64,000 bases of DNA from Symsagittifera roscoffensis (lineage: Eukaryota; Xenacoelomorpha; Acoela; Convolutidae): the NCBI RefSeq assembly GCF_963678635.1, contig NC_087065.1:75279345-75343344 (forward strand). Reading direction: 5' to 3'. Both the position numbers and the translations under genes were made by a program. The notes below the pieces were generated by a model that saw only the letters and a program-made list of their open reading frames with translations, had not been told where the DNA came from and did no database searches. Below, piece after piece: positions 55,740-64,000 of the stretch. Every line of letters begins with the position of its first letter. Position 1 is the first letter of the stretch.

Positions 55740-57320
55740 TATTCATGTTACTTGTTCCGTACAAACTATCCTATACAATAGCAACTAAAGTTCTCCCTCA
55801 TGAAAACCTATCGGCGCACAACTCGTGTCGCCTGATACCTCTGGACAAAAATTCAGGGGTACGGCCTATTGGTATAAGCGAAGTTCTGAAAAGAATAATT
55901 GGCAAAACAATCACCCAATGTATTAAATCAGACCTTAAAAATCTCGGAAAAAATTTTCCAACTCTGCTTAGGCCAGAAATGTGGAATCGAATATGCTAAC
56001 CACAGCTTGAGGAACGAGTTTGAAAAACTGAAAGCGGACGCCATATTACTTATTGATGCAGAAAATGACTTCAACTCGCTCAAAAGAGAACTTGCTCTAA
56101 AAAACGTAGAAATCCTTTGTCCGGCGCTACATCTTGCACTGGCCAACTCATATAATCATCCCTCAAATGTATATCTCAATAGCACGGTCTTGACATCTAC
56201 CGAAGGCACAACGCAAGGTGATCCTCTAGTATTGGCTTTGTACGTAATTGGGATAATCCCACTGATTGAGCTCCTGCAAAAACCAAATGTCATTCAAAAA
56301 TGGTACGCGGATGATGGAAGCGATGCAGGTGATCTTAGGAGTCTCCGCGCAATACTGGACAACCTGGATGTGCACGGAAAGGCTTTTGGATACGATGTGA
56401 AGCCTTCCAAGCGTTAACTCATAGTAAAAGAAAACCGTCGTGACAGCGCCATAAAAGTATTCAAAGGCACAAATATTACAATGGTAGACGGTTTTAGGGT
56501 CCTTGAACCGGTTATAGGAATACCATCAGCATGCCATAAATACATGGAAAGCGAAATTGAAAAGACAGCTACCCTAACTGAAAAGCTTTCCAAAATAGCT
56601 AAAACATCACCACAAAATGCGTACTCCTGCTACACAAAGGGAGTTCAAAATAAATTAAGCTTTCTAACCAGAACAACTCCGGAAGAGTTTAAGAAAATGG
56701 ATGAAATTGAGAAAAATGTAAGACATCAGCTACTTCCTAGTATTACTGGTGAAAACCATATAACCGATGAAGAACCCAACCTTTTTGCACTACCACTAAG
56801 AACGAAAGGATTAGACATCCTCAGTAACACGGACTTTTCCAGAAATTATGAGTAACGAGGTTGAAAAACTGGAAATGGACGCCAATTTGACGCTCACAGA
56901 ATGGAGCGTCGAATTGCTAAGCGTGCTACTCTTGAAAAGATAATGATGTAAAATTTTTCAACCCCCATGCTAAATCCTGCCCCAAAGCTATATGACGCCT
57001 ACAAATATCATGAGAGTGTCAAAACATGAAAATACCAACAAAGAACTCTGGATGTGGAACACAGCAGCTTTGTTGCACTAACTTTTGCGTGTACCGGAGG
57101 AGCAGTACCAGGCTCTACAAAAACCATCAAGAAACTAGCAGAGAAACTAAGCGAGAAACTGAACGAATCATACTCGGACACAATAAACTTTATAAGAACA
57201 AAAACAAGTTTTGCACTTTTTGAGGAATGCATCCTCTGCCTTAGTGGGTGCAAAAATCTTAAAAATACATCCAACTTATACAATTCTATCTGTGCTATAA
57301 TCGAGGAGGGTAGATTTTAA
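55740..57320 (+). pseudogene. Unclassified reverse transcriptase pseudogene
   Basis: Three plus-strand frames give one RT. 55790-55930 has SAHNSCRLIPLDKNSGVRPI and GISEVLKRIIGKTIT. 55899-56417 has ADAILLIDAENDFNSLKREL (motif A), EGTTQGDPLVLALYVIGI (motif B) and QKWYADDGSDAG (motif C with both aspartates), and ends in GYDVKPSK. 56481-56855 has GTRVLE/FRVLEPVIGIPSACHKYME-type sequence and FALPLRTKGLDI. 57054-57320 has a C-terminal segment (GAVPGSTKTIKKLAEKLSEK, FIRTKTSFALFEECILCLSG) that in related proteins ends the ORF. Part between 56860 and 57050 is lost. The three RT motifs are intact. I recognise the family as widespread in invertebrates but cannot name its clade with confidence. Confidence 0.7.
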
Positions 57321-57461
57321 TTGACAATACTCTTGATGCATTAATATCGACTTGATTTATTCATAACATTTTGCCGATGTATTTATATAGCGTTGGTACG
57401 ACCCTATCCAACTTGTGCACGTACCGTCGCATGACGGAAGGGTCCATTTTAATTGAAAATG

Positions 57462-57680
57462 GAGTGGAACTTTGTATTCGGGTGTATCTTAGTTTCTTTT
57501 GTTCCTTCCACTGAAAGTGGGGTTATAATTTGTCTTGAGTGTGTTTTAGTTTTTGTTTTTTTCTCTGAAAGTAAGGAGAAACTTCGTCTTCAGGTGTGTT
57601 TTACTTTTTTGTTCTTTTTCCATGAAAGTGGCAATGAACTTCGTCATCGGATGTGTTTTTAGTTCTTTTTGTTTTTTTTT
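57462..57680. repeat. Four-copy minisatellite of about 55 bp
   Basis: Units near 57462, 57511, 57565 and 57622 share GAAAGTGG...AACTT(C/T)GTCnTCnGGTGTGTTTTAG followed by a T-rich end. One further unit starts at 58975. The first unit matches the end of module Q (GGAGTGGAACTTTGTATTCG). Confidence 0.65.
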
Positions 57681-57845
57681 CTTATTTGTTTTTTCAATTT
57701 GAACATAGAAAAAGACTGAAAAATACGTCAATGGACAGCTGCGCAGCAAATAAGGGGACACATTTATTCGTGGTAACAATGTTTTGTACATCAGTACTAC
57801 AAAGCGAAGATGAGAGGAGATACGTAAACGTATAAATTTATTTTG
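57622..57845. repeat. Direct repeat, copy 1 (with 58978-59200)
   Basis: Shares AAATACGTCAATGGACAGCT, GCGCAGCAAATA and GTACATCAGTACTACAAAGC with 58978-59200. No gene. Confidence 0.8.
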
Positions 57846-57889
57846 TTTTTGGCTTACCCTTGCTTTATTTGAAGATTAAAAAATTATTG

Positions 57890-58222
57890 TGTTTTTAGAC
57901 GTGTTTTGCCAAACTGAACATCATTCCGGACAAATTTCTGATTTTTTGCAGGTGCTGTTTGGAAATGTTTTAACTTTTTGGACTCATTGGCTTTTGCATT
58001 TTCTATCTGCTAGCTTGCAATGCTGTATCTGTGTGTTATTGCAATTAATGAGATTCACTGCGTCGTCTTTGTTTTTGAGATTTTTCACCTTGAAGGGTTT
58101 CTGCTAAGGTAATTTCTGCTTTGTTACCGCTTGATAAATTTTCTATCGATAATTTTTTACATTCGATTAATTTGGCCACGTTCTTTGCAATACTAACCTT
58201 ACTCATTTCGATAGATCCACCC
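57890..58222. repeat. Module R copy upstream of PLE 4
   Basis: Matches 60310-60642 (CATCATTCCGGACAAA, GCTTGCAATGCTGTATCTGT, AGGGTTTCTGCTAAGGTAAT). Both copies lead into a PLE 3' fragment at the same truncation point, so the two form one duplicated block. Confidence 0.8.
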
Positions 58223-58224
58223 TT

Positions 58225-58950
58225 TTGACAATGCAATATCGAGGCAATCCATCTCAAGCGGCGAAGGTTCGGCAATTATCCGGGGCACAAATAATTTTTA
58301 CAACAAGAAAATTGAAAAAATGCTTTCCATCTCTCAAAAATTCATTTGATCGTGAAGTGAGATCCAAAGTGGTGTATAAGCTTACATGTAGTGGATGTAA
58401 CTCCACCTAAGTCGGCCAGACAGTCAGACACTTAGCCACGGGGGTCGATGAACACCGCAAAGAGGACTCTTCAGTAGGGCAACACTTGTTAGAGTGTAAT
58501 ACGGAGGTAGACGGTAGAGATTATAGACCAAACAGCCAACACTCATAAGCTACTCACACTAGAGGTTTTGCATATTTGGAGGAAGAGGCCGAGGATCAAC
58601 ACACGCGATAAATTCAGGAGCCGGGAGTTAACACTAACTTATAGTCTATGTATAACATGGCTAAAAGTTGAAAAACTGACATGTCAGAATCAAAAATGTT
58701 TACAAATCGAAATTTTGTAACAAAAATATCAAAAATCTACAGAAAAATACTATTATTGATTACGTAATTGACTATGTAATTACAGTTGTTTAAATTTGAT
58801 TGGTCAAAAAAGTTTTAAAGCATTTTTAGACATGTTTATCATGTTTCAGATCTATGATTGATTTGTAAAAATTGTAAAAATTTTAATCCTGATGATGCAC
58901 AAAATGAGCGACAACGTTTGAATTATAATTTTAAATTTCTTATAAAAGGT
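58225..58950 (+). mobile_element. Penelope-like element 4, 3' end only
   Basis: 5'-truncated just before the endonuclease: TMQYRGNPSQAAKVRQLSGA, FTTRKLKKCFPSLKNSF, then VVYKLTCSGCNST and a TAA where other copies have TAT of YVG. The 3' repeat follows to about 58950. Confidence 0.8.
58889..58916 (+). ncRNA. Hammerhead-like core at PLE 4 3' repeat (variant)
   Basis: CTGATGA, then GCACA-AAA-TGAGC with one stem mismatch and GACAACG. Confidence 0.35.
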
Positions 58951-58977
58951 TTAATGCAGTTCAATTTGTCGAACTGA

Positions 58978-59200
58978 AAGTGGCAATGAACTTTGTCATC
59001 GGATGTGTTTTAGTTTTTTTTGTTTTTTTTCTTACTTTTTTTTTCAATTTGAACATAGAAAAAGACTAAAAAATACGTCAATGGACAGCTGCGCAGCAAA
59101 TACGGGGACACATTTATTCCTGGTAAAAATGTTTTGTACATCAGTACTACAAAGCGAAGATGAGAGGAGATTCGAAAACTATAAATTTATTTTGTTTTTT
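58978..59200. repeat. Direct repeat, copy 2
   Basis: Second copy of 57622-57845, with scattered differences. Confidence 0.8.
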
Positions 59201-60300
59201 GCTTACCCTTGCTTTATTTGAAGATAAAAAAAATTTTGTATTTGTAGTTTTGCTACGAATGTTTTCGGAACATTCTGCGCTACTTGCACAGAAGCCGGCT
59301 ATCCTTGTTACATATCAAATCATTTTTTTTTAAATTTTGAAATATTTTATTATATGTTTCCTTGTCATGTTTTTCAAGGATGATTTTTTTCTAACATTCA
59401 TGGATTGGCCTTTTTATGAATTGAAAAGATATTTATGGTTCCGAATATTGAAAATAGGGAGGAATTTTAGATCCGGTCAGGTTTTAATTTTTTTTTGTTT
59501 TCAACGCCAAAATCAGCTAGCACAAATAGTCATCGGACTGGGTTGAGTGGTATAGAGAATTGCAAAAAGTTCGGACAGACAGAATTATTTAAAAAGAGCA
59601 TCGTACCATTTCGACAGATCTTGCATGCAATTTTTGTTTCAGACAACCTTGGAACACAAAATCGGACTGAAAAATTACATTTTGCGTGCAAATTTTTTCC
59701 AAAATAGGTCAATTGCTCTTTTTATTTAATTTTGTCTGTCCGAACTTTTTGCTATTGATTATACATCATATTAAAGCCATTTCAGTCGTGGAAAGTATAC
59801 CCTGTGTTGAGAAAATTTTAAAACAAATTGAAATCTTTTGAATTTTTCTTTTTTTGTTTTTCTAGGCAATTTTCTGAAAAAATTTTGTATCTATTTGCCT
59901 GTATCACTGTGATAGTTTTACATCAGATTTTGTTATCACCTCACGCTGAAAAACTAACTTGAAAAAGTTTTATCTTGTAGATTTTTTAAAGACTATGGTC
60001 CGAAGATTCTGTTCTACTTGATTAGTAACCGGCTATCCTTGTTCCTTTTATTTTTTTTAGCTCGTTAGTCCTCAAATTTTTCGTTTTTTGTTTTATCGAG
60101 TAAGTGAGTTAATTTGCATTTTTTCAAGAAAATTATATTTTTTATGCTCTAGTGTGTTAACGGAGGGGGCAGCGTAAAAATTTAGGTTTTCACAATTTTC
60201 CGAAGATTTTCAAAGGGAAACAATTTTGCTCGACGGGAGTCTAAGTAACTTTTTTTGGCTCAGTTGCTGCTCTTTTATTATGTCCGAACACCTTTTAAAC
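59201..60300. other. Unassigned sequence containing a MITE
   Basis: T-rich non-coding sequence, with a repeated GCCGGCTATCCTTGTT-type motif near 59293 and 60030. Around 59500-59790 a diverged copy of the module leading into P is visible (CATCGGACTGGGTTGAGTGG). No gene seen. Confidence 0.5.
59552..59762. mobile_element. Small TA-flanked MITE, Tc1/mariner-like
   Basis: The inverted ends read GCAAAAAGTTCGGACAGACA at 59561 and, inverted, at 59735-59754; similarity continues through AAAAAGAGCA for about 42 bp. The element interrupts a diverged copy of the module P flank, and the flanks suggest a TA (or TATA) duplication. It is about 200 bp long and non-coding. Confidence 0.65.
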
Positions 60301-60644
60301 GCTTGTTATTGTGTTTGTAGACGTGTTTTGTCAAACTGAACATCATTCCGGACAAACTTCTGAATTTTTGCAGGTGCTGTTTGGAAATGTTTTAATTTTT
60401 TGGACTTAGTGGCTTTTGCATTTTCTATCTGATAGCTTGCAATGCTGTATCTGTGTGTTATCGCAATTAATGAGATGCTCTGCGTCGTCTTTGTTTTTGA
60501 GTTTTTTCACCTTGAAGGGTTTCTGCTAAGGTAATTTCTGCTTTGTTACCGCTTGATAAATTTTCTATCGATGATTTTTTACATTCGATTGTTTTGGCCA
60601 CGTTCTTTGCAATACTAACCTTATTCATTTCGATAGATCCCCCC

Positions 60645-61175
60645 TTTTGACAATGCAATATCGAGGCAATCCATCTCAAGCGGCAAAGGTTCGGCAAATA
60701 TCCGGGGCACAAATAATTTTTACAACAAGAAAATTGAAAACATGCTTGCCATCTCTCAAAAATTCCTTTGCTCGTGAACTGAGAGCCAAAGTGGTGTATA
60801 AGCTTACATGTAGTGATGTAACTCCACCTAAGTCGGCCAAACAGTCAGACACTTAGCCACGAGGGTCGATGAACACCGCAAAGAGGATTCTTCAGTAGGG
60901 CAACGCTTGTTAGAGTGTAATAAGGAGGTAGGCGTTAGAGATTATAGACCAAACAGCCAACACTCATAAGCTACTCACACTAGAGGCTTTGCATATTTGG
61001 AGAGAGAGGCCGAGGATCAACACACGCGATAAATTCAGGAGCCGGGAGTTAACACTAAGCTTATAGTATATGTATAACATGGCTAAAAGTTGAAAAACGG
61101 ACATGTCAAAATCAAAAATATTTACAATCCTGATGATGCACAAAATGTGCGACAACGTTTGAATTATAATTTTAA
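60645..61175 (+). mobile_element. Penelope-like element 5, 3' end only
   Basis: Same 5' truncation as PLE 4 (TMQYRGNPSQAAKVRQISGA). A one-base loss after TGTAGTG shifts the endonuclease frame. The terminal repeat is shortened: KIFT-side sequence joins directly to AATCCTGATGATGC at 61125. Confidence 0.8.
61130..61157 (+). ncRNA. Hammerhead-like core at PLE 5 3' repeat (variant)
   Basis: CTGATGA, perfect stem II, GACAACG. Confidence 0.35.
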
Positions 61176-61189
61176 ATTTCTTATAAAAG

Positions 61190-62258
61190 TTTTAATGCAG
61201 TTCAATTTGTCGCACTGAACATTATTCCAGACAAATTTCTGAAATGTTTCAATTGTGTTTTTTTCGACTTAGTGGCCTTATCATTTTCTGTCTGTTAGCT
61301 TGCCTTGCTGTATATGTTCGGTATCGCCTTAAAAGGTCCGCTTCGCCTCTGTGTTTGAGTTTTTTGCCTTAGAGGGTTTCTGCTTTCTTCCGCTTGATCA
61401 AATTTTTTTATTCAATGCTGTTTTTTTTACTTTTTACTACATTAAATTGTTTTGGCATCTTTTAGCGATATTCAAAATGTGTTATACAGTTTGGCTTGGT
61501 TTTTCTTAATTTTTTATTAGTTTACTACTATTTAAATTTGCGATAAAAAAAAGTTTTGCGATCGGGTGCTAGACTTTTTTCCTGAAATAAGTACGCTCAC
61601 AAAAACCTTTTCTTCTGGATTCATTTCCTGGAAGCCTATTATCTACAAAAAACCGCTTTGTTTTGCATATTATCTCTTTTGATCAAAATTTTCTTCTTAT
61701 CTTGTTTGTAATTTTACGATCGATTTGTTAAAAAAAATTTTTTTAGCGTTTTTCTTCTTCCTCAGTTTCGGCTTTTCGGATTTCGTTTTATCGATTTTGC
61801 GTTATATCGCACGACGAGCGGAATTTTGGTTTGAGGGTGTTGTTTCGACGATGAGGTGGGTTTAAAATAATTTTTGGTCTCAATTAATTTGAATTATTTT
61901 TTGACTTTCAAACTTTTTTTTATCGGCTTAGTGGACTCTTCTTGCTCTGTTTGTCAAACAGAAATTTTTTCTGTCAATGTTTGAAATTTGACCGTAAGAG
62001 GGTTTTATCAAAGTTTTTTTTTAGTCATTTTCAACATTTCCCATTTTTTGTGGCTTTCGTTTGTTTTATTTTTCTGTTTCTATTGTTCTAATAGGTTTTA
62101 CCCTTTTTTATAATAGGATAGAGGTCATTATTTAAAGTTGGAAGTTTTTCAGAGTAAAAGCACGTAAGAGGTTTGTAGTGCGCGTAAATGACCTCTAGTC
62201 TATTATAAAATGATTGTATTCACAAGTACCAAAATGATAAATCAGTCCCATTTGTAGC
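61190..62258. repeat. Duplicated module R/S, copy 2
   Basis: Counterpart of 50800-51807, including the 24-bp-arm hairpin at 62105-62210 and the flank CAGTCCCATTTGTAGC immediately before the BEL LTR. Confidence 0.75.
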
Positions 62259-62860
62259 TGTTATATGCCAATTTGACAATTGACAACCTTCTCAGATGGC
62301 TTCAACTTTTCACATGTAATCAGGAAAACTCCGGAAAAGAAATTGAAAACCAGAACTCAGCAAAAACAAATTGGGGAAAATGCAAAACAGAATTACCACA
62401 CATGTGCGACCAACTAATTTATAATCAAATCATTGTTTAAAGCAAGAAAATGCTCAAGTACACCGTGTAAACTAGAAAAATTTACATTTTAGTTTTCTAT
62501 CTGGCACTCAGATAAATTGCCAGAGACCACAACCTTGCTCTACCGCTTGACCAGGCTGGAAGCACAGTTTGTCTTTAGTGCCAACCAAGGAACACGCTCG
62601 TTTTGCAGTTGCTTAAGGAAAAAAAATCGGTTTAACAATTCAGAATCCCCATAGCTTAACTTTGGTAAAGGAACGTTAACTTTACGTTTGGTTTATATTA
62701 TTTTCCGCCTGTTTAAGTATCGGAACGAACTACTATCAAGCATTTGTAACTTTCAATTGCTTATTCTTTTTTTCGTTAACTTAGTTGAAAATTTATTTTT
62801 TGCACCATTGTTCTTTTGTTTCGTTCCTTTTAAGTTTGGGTCTAGCTACTTAGGACAACA
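62259..62860 (+). repeat. 5' LTR of BEL/Pao element B
   Basis: Begins TGTTATATGCC and plausibly ends ACAACA near 62860, about 600 bp. The start is fixed by comparison with the 3' LTR at 55181; the end is inferred from the CA terminus and the onset of gag-like frames. Confidence 0.65.
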
Positions 62861-62945
62861 ACTAACAAAGTAGGTCAAAACTTTGACTGGATACGACAAC
62901 TACAGCAACTGCAACGACAACAACGATCAGCTACGACAAACTAGC

Positions 62946-64000
62946 CAAGAAAAATAAAACCACTCTCTCCTCTCTCCCAGAGAAATCTTCTCATCGCCCC
63001 ACTAGAGCGCCTCTTCAGACGAGTACAAAAAGCCATCAATGACATTAATACGAACTACAACATAGCTGACTCAGAAACCGAGATGAAGAAAATTCTCAGC
63101 AATTTCGAAGACGCCACTACGTACCTTGTAGACCACCCGACTGAGCATGCCACTGCGGAGGATCTCATCAACCGCTTCACTTATATACAAGACAAACACG
63201 ACGACATCATGGATGAATTTAGACAGATGCTACAAGAAAATACAGCAGAGACAACTACACACAGCAGAACACTAATGCCACGACAGTTCAAGCCCCACAC
63301 ACAGCTGATTCAGTGCAACAACAGCCAATACTATATAGGGACTCTAGCCAGACGTCAACAAAATCCAGCAGCAGCCATCAGCTCGGATCATCAGCTCAGC
63401 AATCAGCAGAGGACCAAAACTCCTCAGATAGCCAAGATACCCAGCAGCAAGTCCTCCAGACAGGTTTCGAAATAAACAGACCACCTCTTCAACAAACAGA
63501 ACATGACACCACCAACGCGAGCCTCAGCCTCAACATAGTTAAAGAACAGCAGTTCATCTCAGCAGCAGATTCTCAGACATCAAGTAACGGACAGTCGCAA
63601 ACAAACTACAGTCTCATGACTAGACCCCCAAAAGTAAAAATTGAGCCTTTCGACGAAAATCCTATGAAATGGAGCATGTGGTTCGGACTCTTCGAAGCAA
63701 CAATCCACAATCAACCCATCTCGGACGCCGAAAAGATGACTCATCTGCAGACTTTAACGACTGGAAAATCAAATCATGCTATTTCTGGTTACTCCTGCAA
63801 TAGCACTATGTACAGCGCTGCCCTCCATGAACTACGACGACGATATGGACGACCCGACATCATCATCAATGACTTCATCAACAGAATACCGAGCTTCAAG
63901 CAACAGTCAACTCATCGCAGGGATTCGTACATGGAATTTTCCACATTCATCAGTAACATGGTTGAGACGTTGCAGACGCTTGGGTTCAAAGACGATTTGA
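62946..64000 (+). pseudogene. BEL/Pao element B gag (partial, one frameshift)
   Basis: An open frame runs from 62946 without ATG until 63083 (MKKILSNFEDATTYLVDHPT) and on to 63475. Near 63290 the homologous frame switches, and the second frame stays open to the window end. It contains PKVKIEPFDENPMKWSMW, KMTHLQTLTTGKSNHAISGY and YGRPDIIINDFINRIPSF, the DUF1759 region of Pao gag (capsid-like). The switch shows one frameshift; otherwise the sequence is well preserved, making this the youngest-looking coding region of the window. It continues beyond 64000. Confidence 0.8.

Overview
The window looks like AT-rich nuclear DNA of an invertebrate animal. This rests on homopolymer-rich non-coding sequence, BEL/Pao LTR retrotransposons, Penelope-like elements (PLEs) with a GIY-YIG endonuclease, and fragments of a restriction-like-endonuclease (RLE) LINE. 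The species cannot be named from the sequence. I see no intact host gene with a recognisable product. Almost everything is transposon sequence, nested, broken and segmentally duplicated.

Layout. 1-640: unassigned. 640-1370: decayed BEL/Pao integrase plus DUF5641 tail. 1661-8570: two roughly 4.17-kb direct copies of a non-coding module followed by RLE-LINE sequence; the first copy ends in a 537-bp palindrome (5267-5803). 8571-25252: a 16.7-kb insertion made of two roughly 8.1-kb inverted arms around a short spacer that contains a 200-N gap. It interrupts the LINE at 8570/25253, and GAGGTTA is present on both sides. 25253-34170: three head-to-tail copies of a roughly 2.94-kb composite (LINE 3' fragment, module Q, palindromic module P, BEL DUF5641 tail, reversed PLE terminal repeat). 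34170-50800: a fuller LINE copy, then three PLEs (38290-42434, 43790-45372, 46690-50800) separated by further copies of the composite. 50800-62258: duplicated non-coding modules, a deleted BEL/Pao element (51808-55425), an unclassified reverse transcriptase pseudogene (55740-57320), two short PLE 3' ends and a small TA-flanked MITE. 62259-64000: a BEL/Pao LTR and gag running off the window.

How it fits together. Shared breakpoints, a shared nonsense codon in all three PLE copies, and identical flanks around two BEL LTRs show that most copies arose by DNA-level duplication of already broken elements. The most unusual object is the giant inverted-repeat element: 27-bp terminal tips, an 11-12 nt G/C tract just inside them, six or so subterminal repeats with a GGTCACCATG-type core, arms that have diverged by indels, and no recognisable transposase except a weak hAT-like motif. 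Other points of note are hammerhead-ribozyme-like cores in the PLE terminal repeats and a PHD-like zinc finger lying between RT motifs B and C of the PLE.
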